Part shown: piece after piece, positions 1 to 9,174 of the stretch
How the letters are laid out: every line of letters begins with the position of its first letter
How positions within the stretch are numbered: the stretch's first letter is position 1
Assembly (NCBI GenBank): GCA_024641985.1
Contig: JAHEBZ010000002.1
Span: 1 to 64,000 of the forward strand
Direction: 5' to 3'
DNA from: Rhodoluna sp.
GTDB lineage: Bacteria > Actinomycetota > Actinomycetes > Actinomycetales > Microbacteriaceae
DNA length: 64,000 nucleotides
Made by a program: the position numbers and the translations under genes
Notes under the pieces: generated by a model
Seen by the model: only the letters and a program-made list of their open reading frames with translations
Told to the model about the DNA's origin: nothing
Database searches by the model: none

Positions 1-1
1 C

Positions 2-2218
2 GTGAACGACTCAACCATTTTTTACACCTACACCGACGAAGCTCCAGCGCTAGCAACCGCATCGTTCCTGCCGATTGTTCAGTCATTCGCCTCTGCGGCC
101 GATGTGCACATCGAGACACGCGATATTTCCCTTGCGGGCCGCATTCTTGCCATTTTCCCCGAGCATCTAACCGAAGAGCAGCGCGTTGGTGATGCGTTGC
201 TCGAGTTGGGCAACCTCGCAAAAACCCCTGAGGCAAACATCATCAAGTTGCCAAACATCTCGGCTTCGATTCCTCAGCTAAAGGCTGCCATCGTTGAACT
301 TCAGGGCCTTGGTTTCAACATCCCTGATTATGTTGACGAGCCGGCAACCGATGCCGACCGCGATGCTCGCGCCCGCTATGACCGCGTTAAAGGAAGCGCC
401 GTGAACCCAGTTCTTCGCGAGGGCAACAGCGATCGCCGCGCGCCTGGCTCGGTGAAGGCATATGCCCGCAAGCACCCTCACCTAAACAAGCCGTTCCCTT
501 CGAATTCAAAAACCAAGGTTGCCACCATGTCGGGCAACGATTTCTTTTCTAACGAAAAGTCAGTCGTTTTCGCAAACAGCGATGTGCTTGCAATTCGTCA
601 CATTGCCGCCGACGGCACCGAAACCCAACTTAAGTCGGGCCTCAAAGTTCTTGCCGGTGAAATCGTCGATGCCACTTTCATGAGCGCAAGTGCACTCGAT
701 GCCTTCTTGGCTCAAACCGTCGAGCAGGCAAAATCTTCAGACGTGCTTTACTCGCTTCACCTAAAGGCCACCATGATGAAGGTCAGCGACCCAATTCTGT
801 TCGGTCACGCGGTCAGGGTTTTCTTTGCCGACACCTTTGCCAAGCATGGCGCGGCAATCGAGGCCGCCGGGCTTAGCGCTAACGATGGCCTCGGCGCCAT
901 CCTTGATGGCCTTGCTTCGGTTGCTGGCGGCAGCGAAATTATTGCCGAGTTCAACCAGCGCCTCACCGATGGCGTTCGCCTCAGCTACGTAAACAGCGAC
1001 AAGGGCATCAGCAACCTGCACGTTCCATCAGACGTGATCGTTGATGCATCGATGCCTGCCCTGATTCGCAACGGCGGAAAGCTGTGGGGCGTTGATGGCG
1101 CAGAGGCCGACACCCTTGCCGTTATCCCAGACTCTTCGTATGCGGGTGTTTATCAGGCAACAATCGAAGATGTGATTGCCAATGGCCCACTCGACCCAAC
1201 CACAATAGGTTCGGTGCCAAACGTTGGCCTTATGGCTCAAGCGGCCGAAGAATATGGCAGCCACGACAAGACTTTCGAGATGAAGGCAGCTGGTCGCGTA
1301 GAGGTTGTTAACGCTGCCGGTGAAATTCTGATTTCTCACGAGGTTGACGCTGGTGACATTTGGCGCGGCACCCAAACCAAAGACGAACCGGTTCGCGACT
1401 GGGTCAAGCTTGCAGTCACCCGTGCTCGTGCAACTAAGGTTCCGGCAATTTTCTGGCTCGATGAGGCTCGCGCTCACGATGCCGCGGTAATCGCCAAGGT
1501 CAAAGAATATTTGGCCGACCACGACACCACCTCGCTAACCATCGAAATCATGGCTCCGGCCGATGCCACCAAATACTCATTGGGTCGCATCCGTGAGGGT
1601 CTAGACACAATTTCGGTTACCGGCAACGTTTTGCGCGATTACAACACCGACCTGTTCCCGATTCTTGAGGTTGGCACCAGCGCCAAGATGCTTTCGATCG
1701 TGCCGTTGCTAAATGGCGGCGGGCTGTTTGAAACAGGTGCCGGCGGTTCGGCGCCAAAGCACGTTCAACAACTGCTCGAAGAAAATTATCTGCGCTGGGA
1801 TTCACTTGGTGAGTTCTTTGCGCTCGCAGCTTCATTTGAGCACCTTGCAACCACCACCGGCAACGCCAAAGCCCAGGTTTTGGCAGACACTCTCGACAGA
1901 GCAACCGGAACCTTCCTCGAGGAAGACCGTTCACCGGGCCGCAAGATTGGCACCATCGACAACCGTGGCAGCCACTTCTACCTTGGCCTTTACTGGGCAC
2001 AAGAGCTTGCCAAGCAAACATCGGATGCCGACTTGGCAAACAAGTTCGGCCCGATTGCAGCTGCACTTGCTGCAAACGAAGAGCAAATTGTTGCCGAGCT
2101 TGTTGCGCCGCAGGGCAAGGCAGTTAACCTCGGCGGCTATTACCGCCCAGATGCAGCCTTGGTTGAATCGGTTATGCGCCCTTCGCAAACGCTAAACGCC
2201 ACCATCGATGCAATCTAG
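2..2218 (+). CDS. icd: Monomeric NADP-dependent isocitrate dehydrogenase
   Basis: Cytoplasmic TCA-cycle enzyme that oxidatively decarboxylates isocitrate to 2-oxoglutarate and makes NADPH. The 738-residue length and the run [15 protein letters not shown] close to the N-terminus identify the large monomeric family, not the short dimeric one. The conserved stretch [18 protein letters not shown] and the RDW(V)KLAVTRAR block are typical of it. The GTG at base 2 starts the protein where relatives start, so the gene looks complete, although the window edge hides its ribosome site and promoter. The monomeric form is common in Actinobacteria. The next gene begins 31 bp downstream without an obvious terminator. 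Confidence 0.95.
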   Translation: MNDSTIFYTYTDEAPALATASFLPIVQSFASAADVHIETRDISLAGRILAIFPEHLTEEQRVGDALLELGNLAKTPEANIIKLPNISASIPQLKAAIVELQGLGFNIPDYVDEPATDADRDARARYDRVKGSAVNPVLREGNSDRRAPGSVKAYARKHPHLNKPFPSNSKTKVATMSGNDFFSNEKSVVFANSDVLAIRHIAADGTETQLKSGLKVLAGEIVDATFMSASALDAFLAQTVEQAKSSDVLYSLHLKATMMKVSDPILFGHAVRVFFADTFAKHGAAIEAAGLSANDGLGAILDGLASVAGGSEIIAEFNQRLTDGVRLSYVNSDKGISNLHVPSDVIVDASMPALIRNGGKLWGVDGAEADTLAVIPDSSYAGVYQATIEDVIANGPLDPTTIGSVPNVGLMAQAAEEYGSHDKTFEMKAAGRVEVVNAAGEILISHEVDAGDIWRGTQTKDEPVRDWVKLAVTRARATKVPAIFWLDEARAHDAAVIAKVKEYLADHDTTSLTIEIMAPADATKYSLGRIREGLDTISVTGNVLRDYNTDLFPILEVGTSAKMLSIVPLLNGGGLFETGAGGSAPKHVQQLLEENYLRWDSLGEFFALAASFEHLATTTGNAKAQVLADTLDRATGTFLEEDRSPGRKIGTIDNRGSHFYLGLYWAQELAKQTSDADLANKFGPIAAALAANEEQIVAELVAPQGKAVNLGGYYRPDAALVESVMRPSQTLNATIDAI

Positions 2219-2249
2219 CTAAGCAATACATTCGAAAGAGTTTGGCCGA

Positions 2250-3119
2250 ATGCAAACCTGCGAAGTGCACGTTTTTAACGTGCTCACCGGCGTCGACACT
2301 CTGGTTTTCTCGAGCACCGATTTAATGCTCGAGGCGCCAAACTGGCACACCGACGGTCATCTAATTCTGAACGGCGGCGGCACGCTTTGGGCGCTCGAGC
2401 CCAAGCTTGGGGCTGCGCTTAAGCCGATCCAAATTGAGGGTGTTCCAAGCCTTAACAACGATCACGTTTTGTCGCCAGACCACCAAAATATTTATGTCTC
2501 CGCAAACGACGACTGGCACATATACAAGGCGCCGTCGGCAGGCGGGCAAGCCGTCAAAATTACCGCGGATGCGCCCGAGGCGTTGCACTTTTTGCATGGA
2601 GTTAGTTTCGATGAGGCCGAACTTGCCTATGTGCGTCTTTCGGCCAATTCGCCAGATGTGTTCAAATCTGGGCGCATTCACACACTAAGTCTCGCGACCG
2701 GCGTCGATCGAGTCTTGGTGAATGGTGATGGCCCCGAAGACGGATGCGAATATTCGGTCGATAACCAGTGGATTTACTTCAACAGCGAGCATTTCTCTCA
2801 GCTGCCCGGTCACGCTCAAATTTGCCGTGCGCGCCCAGATGGCTCCGATTTTGAACAGCTAACCTTCGATGAAAGAGTGAATTGGTTTCCGCATCAATCA
2901 CTCGACGGCCAGTTTTGGGTCTATCTCAGCTATCCCGAGGCAACTATTGGGCACCCGGCAAACCTGCCGGTTCAACTGAAATTAGTGCGCAATCAAGACT
3001 GGCAAAGCGCCGAAACAATCGTTGAACTTTTTGGCGGGCAGGGCACCATCAACGTGAACAGTTGGAACCCGCACGATTCGCTTTTTGCCTACGTCAGCTA
3101 CCCGTTGGTCGCAGAATAA
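2250..3119 (+). CDS. TolB-like beta-propeller (PD40) protein
   Basis: A 289-residue protein made of PD40/WD40-like propeller blades: repeated units such as LSPDHQNIYVSA and DNQWIYFNSEH, and an RPDGSDFEQLTFDE unit near residues 195-210. Such TolB-family proteins are usually binding scaffolds, and some relatives act on oligosaccharides. No signal peptide is visible, so it is probably cytoplasmic and unlikely to work in a Tol envelope complex. The start ATG has GAAAGAG about 9 nt upstream. It ends 3 bp before the convergent xylB gene with no terminator in between. The function is not known from sequence. Confidence 0.7.
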   Translation: MQTCEVHVFNVLTGVDTLVFSSTDLMLEAPNWHTDGHLILNGGGTLWALEPKLGAALKPIQIEGVPSLNNDHVLSPDHQNIYVSANDDWHIYKAPSAGGQAVKITADAPEALHFLHGVSFDEAELAYVRLSANSPDVFKSGRIHTLSLATGVDRVLVNGDGPEDGCEYSVDNQWIYFNSEHFSQLPGHAQICRARPDGSDFEQLTFDERVNWFPHQSLDGQFWVYLSYPEATIGHPANLPVQLKLVRNQDWQSAETIVELFGGQGTINVNSWNPHDSLFAYVSYPLVAE

Positions 3120-3122
3120 AAG

Positions 3123-4526
3123 TCAGTATTTGCTCGCTGCAACCGCATACTGATCAGAAATCAAGTCGATTTTTGACACCGAGATTTGATTGAGAGTAGC
3201 GATTTGCCATTGCGCTGGCCGGCCCATGGCAACCCAGGCGGCTTGGCGAGCGGCCCCGTCGGCAACATATTCGCCGGCCTGAGGAACCAAAATCGGAACA
3301 CCAAAAACCTCGCCGGCAATCTGCTGAACGGCCGGGCTGGCAGCTGCTCCGCCAACCAAAAGAACCCGGTTGCATTCAACGCCCGCATCAACCAGCGCTT
3401 GTAGGCCGGCGTTCAAGCCGCAAAGCATGCCCTCGATGGCTGCTCTGGCCAAGTTTGCACGAGTGTTGTTGGCAAGAGTTAACCCGGTGATGGATGCCTT
3501 GGCGTCTGGCAGGTTGGGTGTGCGTTCGCCCTCAAAATAGGGCACCAGAACAACCCCGCCAGCACCCGGTTCGGCGCTTAGCGCCAGGTCGCTCAACTCA
3601 TCATGCGAAGCAAGCAACAACGAGCTGATTGAATCTAGAACCCGCGCCGCATTGAGGGTGCAAACCAGTGGCAAGAAATCATTTGAGGCGCTTGCAAAGC
3701 CGGCAATTGTGCCAGATGCATCGGCTGTGCTCGTGGCCGAAACCGAAAACACTGTTCCGCTTGTGCCCAACGAAACCACAACATCGCCCGCGGCAGCACC
3801 AAGGCCAAATGCTGCGGCCGCGTTATCGCCAGCACCGCAGGCGATTTTGATTCCCGCAGTCGTTTCTAAAGCCACGGTTCCGGTGGCAACAATTTTTGGC
3901 ACAATCGCCGCGTGCCCAAGGGCGAATTGCAAAATGTCTTCGCAGTAGCTCGCGGTTGACGGGTTGAAATAGCCCGTGCCGCTGGCATCGGAGCGATCTG
4001 TTACCAGAGCACCAAAATCGGGCCCTTTTTCGCTCTGATTTACTGGCCCAAAGCCGGCTAACCGCCAACTTAACCAATCGTGAGGCAGCGCAATGGCCGC
4101 AACCTTAGCCGCGTTGTCTGGCTCGTGGTTCTTGAGCCAAAGCAGTTTGGTCGAGGTAAACGATGCCACTGGCACCGAACCGGTTTGCGCCACCAAATAA
4201 CTTGCGCTGAAATGCTCAACCAATTGATCGGCTTCGGCTGCGCTGCGGGTGTCGTTCCAAAGCAGGGCGGGCCGAATCACGTTGCCATCGGCGTCAAGCA
4301 CAACCATGCCGTGCTGCTGGCCTCCGATTGAAATTGCCGCAACATCACCGATGCCGCCAGCGGCCGCAATGGCCTCGTGCAAAGCAACTAGCCAGTGTGC
4401 CGGGTCAACCTCGGTGCCGGTTGGGTGGCTTGCTCGGCCCTCGCGCACAAGTGCGCCGGTTTCGGCGTTGCGAATAACCACCTTGCAGCTTTGAGTCGAT
4501 GAATCAACCCCGGCAACCAGAATCAT
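3123..4526 (-). CDS. xylB: Xylulokinase
   Basis: FGGY-family sugar kinase that phosphorylates D-xylulose to xylulose 5-phosphate for the pentose phosphate pathway. Length is 467 residues. The N-terminal nucleotide fold starts VAGVDSSTQSCKVV; GGQQHGMVVLD and LLWNDTRS are xylulokinase signatures, and the catalytic base is predicted as D234 in GAGDNAAAAF. A second ATP-binding lobe contains LGTSGTVFSV and LLVGGAAASP. It is the second gene of a xylA-xylB operon, 3 bp after xylA, and is presumably repressed by the divergent ROK regulator. It ends tail-to-tail with the propeller gene. Confidence 0.95.
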   Translation of the reverse strand: MILVAGVDSSTQSCKVVIRNAETGALVREGRASHPTGTEVDPAHWLVALHEAIAAAGGIGDVAAISIGGQQHGMVVLDADGNVIRPALLWNDTRSAAEADQLVEHFSASYLVAQTGSVPVASFTSTKLLWLKNHEPDNAAKVAAIALPHDWLSWRLAGFGPVNQSEKGPDFGALVTDRSDASGTGYFNPSTASYCEDILQFALGHAAIVPKIVATGTVALETTAGIKIACGAGDNAAAAFGLGAAAGDVVVSLGTSGTVFSVSATSTADASGTIAGFASASNDFLPLVCTLNAARVLDSISSLLLASHDELSDLALSAEPGAGGVVLVPYFEGERTPNLPDAKASITGLTLANNTRANLARAAIEGMLCGLNAGLQALVDAGVECNRVLLVGGAAASPAVQQIAGEVFGVPILVPQAGEYVADGAARQAAWVAMGRPAQWQIATLNQISVSKIDLISDQYAVAASKY

Positions 4527-4529
4527 GGT

Positions 4530-5723
4530 TTAGCGAGCGCCCATTAGGTGCTCAATGGCCAGCTGGTTTAGCTTTACAAAGCCAAAACCTCGACCGTCAA
4601 AATAAGAATCTGCATCGAAGTCTTCATACGAAGCCTTGTCGGCTAGAAGGTCATCATAGGTTTCGCCGGCTGCCAAAGTGGTGGTGTGAATCTCGGCAAC
4701 CCTCGATGCCTCGAGTGCGGCCTTTACCTCTGGGTCGGCGCGGAAAGCAGCAGCGCGCTCTTTTAGCAATAGGTACATGCGCATGTTCGCGGCAGCCGAT
4801 TCCCAAACTCCGTTGAAGTCTTCGGTTCGGCTTGGCTTGTAGTCGAAGTGGCGAGGGCCATCGTAGCTGCGGCCGCCGTTTGATCCACCAAACTCGAGCA
4901 GGTCAACCAATGAGAAAGCGTTCAAGATATCGCCGTGACCAAAGACAAGGTCTTGGTCAAACTTGATTCCCTTTTGGCCGTTTAGGTCGATGTGATACAG
5001 CTTGCCGTGCTCGATTGCCTGGGCAATGCCGGCCGTAAAGTTGAGGCCAGCCATCTGCTCGTGACCTGTCTCGGGGTTTAGGCCAACTAGTTCTGGGTGC
5101 TCAAGCGTGTTGATGAAGGCCATGGCGTGGCCAACGGTTGGCAGCAAAATGTCGCCGCGCGGTTCGTTTGGCTTTGGCTCGATGGCAAAACGAATGTCAT
5201 AGCCCTTGTCTTTTACATACGAGGTCATAAGGTTTACACCCTCGCGATAGCGCTGAAGTGCGCCGGCGATGTCTTTGGCCGAGTCGTATTCGGCACCCTC
5301 GCGGCCGCCCCACATAACAAAAGTCTTGGCGCCCATTTCGGCGGCTAGGTCAAGGTTGCGAAGTGCCTTGCGAAGAGCAAAGCGGCGAACGCCGCGATCG
5401 TTGCTGGTGAACCCGCCATCCTTAAAAACCGGGTGGCTGAATAGGTTGGTGGTCATCATCGGAATAATTAGGCCGGTGTCGGCAAGAGCTTGCTTAAGGC
5501 GGTCAATTTGGGTTTGGCGCTCAGAGTCGCTGCTGCCAAATGCAAACAAGTCGTCGTCGTGAAATGTTAAACCGTATGCGCCCAGCTCAGAAAGTTTTTC
5601 GACTGCCTCAACAACATCGAGGTTGCGGCGGGTAGGGCCACCGAATTGGTCTTGAGCTGCCCAGCCGATAGTCCAGAGGCCAAATGAGAATTTGTCAGCA
5701 CGGGTTGGGGTCAAGTTTGCCAT
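4530..5723 (-). CDS. xylA: Xylose isomerase
   Basis: Interconverts D-xylose and D-xylulose in the cytoplasm using two divalent metals. The 397-residue length fits the shorter actinobacterial class I isomerases. Metal and substrate motifs are visible: [24 protein letters not shown] (metal Glu), [13 protein letters not shown], and [20 protein letters not shown] (metal Asp residues). It is first in the xylAB operon, transcribed from a strong divergent promoter (TTGACA, 17-bp spacer, TATTTT) at 5763-5791 on the minus strand. An inverted repeat covers the -10 and start point. The untranslated leader is about 33 nt and carries AAGGAT upstream of the ATG. Confidence 0.96.
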   Translation of the reverse strand: MANLTPTRADKFSFGLWTIGWAAQDQFGGPTRRNLDVVEAVEKLSELGAYGLTFHDDDLFAFGSSDSERQTQIDRLKQALADTGLIIPMMTTNLFSHPVFKDGGFTSNDRGVRRFALRKALRNLDLAAEMGAKTFVMWGGREGAEYDSAKDIAGALQRYREGVNLMTSYVKDKGYDIRFAIEPKPNEPRGDILLPTVGHAMAFINTLEHPELVGLNPETGHEQMAGLNFTAGIAQAIEHGKLYHIDLNGQKGIKFDQDLVFGHGDILNAFSLVDLLEFGGSNGGRSYDGPRHFDYKPSRTEDFNGVWESAAANMRMYLLLKERAAAFRADPEVKAALEASRVAEIHTTTLAAGETYDDLLADKASYEDFDADSYFDGRGFGFVKLNQLAIEHLMGAR

Positions 5724-5744
5724 CGAAGTTATCCTTAGTTTGAA

Positions 5745-5765
5745 TTTGTTCTAGTCAAGAACAAA
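5745..5765. promoter_or_regulatory. XylR-type ROK operator
   Basis: Perfect inverted repeat: arms TTTGTTCT (5745-5752) and AGAACAAA (5758-5765) around a 5-bp spacer. It overlaps the -10 and the predicted start point of the xylA promoter and lies where the -35 of the regulator promoter would be. TTTGTT/AACAAA arms are known for XylR operators of the ROK family. Binding by the adjacent gene product is inferred. Confidence 0.8.
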
Positions 5766-5791
5766 ATAGGGCAACTGGGGTATTCTGTCAA
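5763..5791 (-). promoter_or_regulatory. xylAB promoter
   Basis: On the minus strand, -35 TTGACA (5786-5791) and -10 TATTTT (5763-5768) are separated by exactly 17 bp. Transcription would start near 5756, inside the inverted repeat, which fits simple repression. The opposite-strand -10 of the regulator gene (TATTCT, 5781-5786) lies at the upstream end of this promoter, sharing base 5786 with its -35, so the two promoters are interleaved. Confidence 0.75.
5781..5786 (+). promoter_or_regulatory. -10 element, leaderless ROK regulator gene
   Basis: TATTCT ends 6 nt before the ATG at 5793 and no Shine-Dalgarno sequence is present. Transcription would therefore begin at or next to the start codon, giving a leaderless mRNA. 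Confidence 0.6.
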
Positions 5792-5792
5792 C

Positions 5793-7004
5793 ATGAAAAC
5801 GAGTGCGCCAACAAAATCGGTGTCTTCGCAAACCCAGGGGCGCAACAACGACCAGGTGCGCGAGCATAATTTGGCGGCCATTTTGACTCTGCTTAGCCAA
5901 AACAAAAGCCTCACTAGATCTGCTCTTGCCACGCTAAGCGGCATGAACCGTTCAACAATTTCGGTTTTGATGACCGAGTTGCAGGCTCTTGGGTTGGTCA
6001 GTGAAATCTCGCCCGATGAAACCCTGCAAAAAGGCCGCCCATCTTTTGTGGCGTCGTTGTCTAGCGAAGTAGCCGTTTTTGGTGTGAACATCGAATCGAA
6101 GTTCACCGATGTTTGCCTGGTTACTTTGAGTGGTGAAATTATTGCAAGCCAAAGAATTTCTACTCCCAAATTGCCTGCACCACAGCAAATCATCGAGAGT
6201 ATTGCGCAAACGATTGAGGTTCTGCTTGCCACTCAGTCAAAGCCGCTAAGAATTGGCGGCATCGGGGTTGCTGTGCCTGGCCAAATTAGGTTGGCCGATG
6301 GTTTGGTTCGCTTGGCTCCGCACCTTAGGTGGGTAGAGGCGCCTTTCGGGTCGATGCTCGAAGAGGCCACCGGTATGCCAGTTTTTGTGGGCAACAACGC
6401 AACTCTCGGGGCAACGGCAGAACATGCCTTTGGCGCAGCAAAAGGCTACAGCGACATCGTCTATCTTTACAGCGGCACCAGCGGAATCGGTGGCGGGGTG
6501 ATTGTTGGCGGCGAATTGCTTCGAGGTGCGGCAGGTTATGCCGGCGAGTTGGGGCACGTGGTCATTTCTGATTCACCAAGCGAAGACTATTCGGGTTTTC
6601 ACGGCACCTTAGAATCGCTAATTCGGCAAGAGGATATGTTTGCTTGCCTGGGGCTGGCCGCCGATGATGAGCGCGGGCTCGAAACCGCTCTAGCTCAGCC
6701 GCTTGGCATCGAGGCTCAGGCAATCTTAGAAAGTCAATCTAGGTTGCTGGCTGCGGCCATTAGCAGTTTTGCCAACATCTTCAACCCGCAGCTAATTCTT
6801 CTGGGCGGTTATCTGGGTGCCATTTATGCTGCCGATCAAACTAGATTGGCGCAATTCGCATTCGAGAGAATATTGTCGGCTCCGGGTGAAAACCTGCACA
6901 TTCGGCGAGCAGAGCTCGGCCCAAATCAAATCATAAAAGGCGCGGCTGGCCTGGCAATTTCTGCGCTGATTCGAGCACCAAAGAGCAGCTCCGCAATTCT
7001 CTAG
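5793..7004 (+). CDS. ROK-family transcriptional regulator of xylAB (XylR-like)
   Basis: A 403-residue repressor with an N-terminal winged helix-turn-helix (about residues 20-75, LTRSALATLSGMNRSTISV) and a ROK sugar-kinase-like C-domain (VAVPGQIRLADGLVR, SGTSGIGGGVIVGG, GYAGELGH). The usual ROK zinc motif (CxCGxxGC) after GELGH is absent, as in the paralogue at 57809. Divergent from xylA, it probably binds the inverted repeat at 5745 and releases it on xylose or a related sugar. It is closely similar to the ROK protein at 57809, with shared blocks such as PFGSML and GIGGGVI. Start chosen for the leaderless -10 geometry. Confidence 0.9.
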   Translation: MKTSAPTKSVSSQTQGRNNDQVREHNLAAILTLLSQNKSLTRSALATLSGMNRSTISVLMTELQALGLVSEISPDETLQKGRPSFVASLSSEVAVFGVNIESKFTDVCLVTLSGEIIASQRISTPKLPAPQQIIESIAQTIEVLLATQSKPLRIGGIGVAVPGQIRLADGLVRLAPHLRWVEAPFGSMLEEATGMPVFVGNNATLGATAEHAFGAAKGYSDIVYLYSGTSGIGGGVIVGGELLRGAAGYAGELGHVVISDSPSEDYSGFHGTLESLIRQEDMFACLGLAADDERGLETALAQPLGIEAQAILESQSRLLAAAISSFANIFNPQLILLGGYLGAIYAADQTRLAQFAFERILSAPGENLHIRRAELGPNQIIKGAAGLAISALIRAPKSSSAIL

Positions 7005-7083
7005 AGAGGCTCGCTAGACTCAGCATTAGTGGGCTGGGCAATTTGCTTTCACTTTTAAGCATGCGCTACAAAGGGGTAGAACT

Positions 7084-9174
7084 TTGAATTCAATCATCAA
7101 CGTCATCACTGGCCGCAAAAGCGCCTGGGTCACCTTGCTCATCGGGCTGGTTTTTGCTGGCCTAGCTTTCGGCCCTCTCGCGGCTAAGAGCACCGAAACC
7201 AACCCGGGAATCGGGTTGCCTGCCGGCACCGAATCGGTGATCGTGAACGAGAAGCTTGCCGAGTTGCCCGGTGCAGACTCGACCGCTGCGGTGATTGTTT
7301 ATGCCGCCGACGGGGCCATGACCGCTGAGCAAAAGCTATGGGTGCAGGGTGCCTTTGATCAAAAGGCGCAGATGCTGGTGGGCGGAGCCAACGAAAAGTT
7401 TGTCGAGTTCACCAATCTTGTGGTTCAAGGCAAAAAGTTTGTTCCACCGGCTCAGTTAAGCAACGATGAGGCGACAGCCGTTATTAGCGTGCCGCTCGAA
7501 AAGGCCGATGCAACCGAGGTAATCACCGAAAGAGTTAAAGAGCTTCGGGCTGCGGCCAAAGTAGGCATGCCTGCAGGCCTGACCGCCTATGTGACCGGCC
7601 CCGAGGGTTTTCAAGCCGACATCGCCGGGGTGTTCGCCGGAGCCGACGGATTGCTTCTGGCCGCAACCGGCTCGGTGGTTATCGTTCTGTTGTTGATTAC
7701 CTACCGCAGCCCCGTTCTTTGGGTGGTTCCTTTAGCGGTTGTTGGAGTTGCCGACCAGATGGCCGCCAAGTTGGCGCCAAACGTTGCCGGCTGGTTTGGC
7801 ATCACCCCAGATGCCTCTGTCACCGGAATTCTGTCGGTGTTGGTGTTTGGTGCCGGCACAAACTATGCACTTCTGCTAATCGCGCGATATCGCGAAGAAC
7901 TGTTGGCCGTCGAGAACCGAAACGATGCAATGCGCAAGGCGTTGCGCGGCGCTGGCCCAGCCATCATCGCTTCGGGTTCAACCGTTACCCTCGCTTTGCT
8001 AACCCTTAGCTTTGCTGCCCTCGAGGGCAACCGTTCGCTTGGCATCGTTTGTGCCACCGGAATCGTGATTGCCATGGTTGCCGCACTCGTCGTTTTACCC
8101 GCCGCACTGGTTGTGTTTCCGCGCTGGGTGTTCTGGCCCATTACTCCAAAGCTTGGCGGTCGCAACAAGAGCGACACGGGGCTCTGGGCGAAACTCGGCA
8201 AGGGTGTTAGCAAAAATCCAATCCCAGTTTCAATTGCCGGTTTCGTTATTTTGGCCGCTCTCGCCACCGGCGCAAGTGGCATCCAGGTAGGTCTTTCGGC
8301 AACCGACAAATTCTTGAAGACCCCAGAGGCCGTGACCGGTCAGCAGGTTTTGGCCGACGCATTTGCTGCCGGCAGCACCACGCCAACCATCGTTATTGCC
8401 AACAATTCGAAGGCGCAAGAGGCGGTTAGCGCAGCAAGTTCTGTTGCGGGTGTCGACTCGGCAAAGGTGGCTTCGGCCAATGGTTCGATTTCAAAAATCG
8501 AGGTGGTGCTCGATGCCGAAAGCCAGTCTGATGAGGCCTACGCAACCATCAAGTTGCTTCGCACAGCAGTGCACGAGGTGACCGGGGCCGATGCAATGGT
8601 TGGTGGGCAAGATGCGCAACTGCTCGATGTCAAGGATGCCTATGCGCATGACCAAATGATCGTGATTCCGTTGATCTTGATTCTGGTGTTCCTGGTTCTC
8701 GTTCTTCTGCTGCGCTCGCTGGTTGCACCGGTGTTGCTATTGGTCACCGTGGTGGCATCGTTCTTTGCATCGATGGGTGCCGGGTGGTATTTATTCGTCA
8801 ACGTGTTTGGCTTTCCGGCACTTGATCTAAGCGTGTTCCTCTACAGCTTCCTGTTCTTGGTTGCCCTCGGCGTTGATTACAACATCTTCTTGGTTACCAG
8901 GGCCAAAGAAGAAGCTGCGCATCTTGGCACCAAGCAGGGCATGATTAAGGCGCTAAGTTCAACCGGCGGCGTTATCACCAGTGCGGGTGTTCTTCTTGCA
9001 GCGGTGTTCGCGGTGCTCGGCGTGCTTCCGTTGGTGGCGTTGGCTCAAATCGGCGTGATCGTTTGCATCGGTGTTCTGCTCGACACTCTCTTGGTTCGAA
9101 CTGTGATTGTGCCAGCGTTAACTTTCATCACGGGCAACAAGTTCTGGCTGCCATCACGCAACTACAAGCCGTAG
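7084..9174 (+). CDS. MMPL/RND-family membrane exporter
   Basis: A 696-residue integral membrane protein with two repeats, each an extracytoplasmic domain followed by a six-helix bundle, as in MmpL/YdfJ/ActII-3 transporters, which export lipids or drugs using the proton gradient. The TM4-type motif is GTNYALLLIARYREE (Asn260 where many relatives have the proton-relay Asp). The TM10 equivalent is GVDYNIFLVTRAKEE with Asp598 kept. The start is TTG at 7084 with AAAGGGG 8 nt upstream. Its last 21 bp overlap the convergent GH13 gene. No partner genes reveal the substrate. Confidence 0.9.
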   Translation: MNSIINVITGRKSAWVTLLIGLVFAGLAFGPLAAKSTETNPGIGLPAGTESVIVNEKLAELPGADSTAAVIVYAADGAMTAEQKLWVQGAFDQKAQMLVGGANEKFVEFTNLVVQGKKFVPPAQLSNDEATAVISVPLEKADATEVITERVKELRAAAKVGMPAGLTAYVTGPEGFQADIAGVFAGADGLLLAATGSVVIVLLLITYRSPVLWVVPLAVVGVADQMAAKLAPNVAGWFGITPDASVTGILSVLVFGAGTNYALLLIARYREELLAVENRNDAMRKALRGAGPAIIASGSTVTLALLTLSFAALEGNRSLGIVCATGIVIAMVAALVVLPAALVVFPRWVFWPITPKLGGRNKSDTGLWAKLGKGVSKNPIPVSIAGFVILAALATGASGIQVGLSATDKFLKTPEAVTGQQVLADAFAAGSTTPTIVIANNSKAQEAVSAASSVAGVDSAKVASANGSISKIEVVLDAESQSDEAYATIKLLRTAVHEVTGADAMVGGQDAQLLDVKDAYAHDQMIVIPLILILVFLVLVLLLRSLVAPVLLLVTVVASFFASMGAGWYLFVNVFGFPALDLSVFLYSFLFLVALGVDYNIFLVTRAKEEAAHLGTKQGMIKALSSTGGVITSAGVLLAAVFAVLGVLPLVALAQIGVIVCIGVLLDTLLVRTVIVPALTFITGNKFWLPSRNYKP

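Noticed and set aside
1713-2195. A 160-codon frame inside the isocitrate dehydrogenase gene
   Set aside because: Out-of-frame shadow of a highly conserved coding region, with low-complexity translation.
5793-7004. Glucokinase or other sugar kinase instead of a regulator
   Set aside because: An N-terminal winged helix is present and the ROK zinc cysteines are missing, which fits a repressor.
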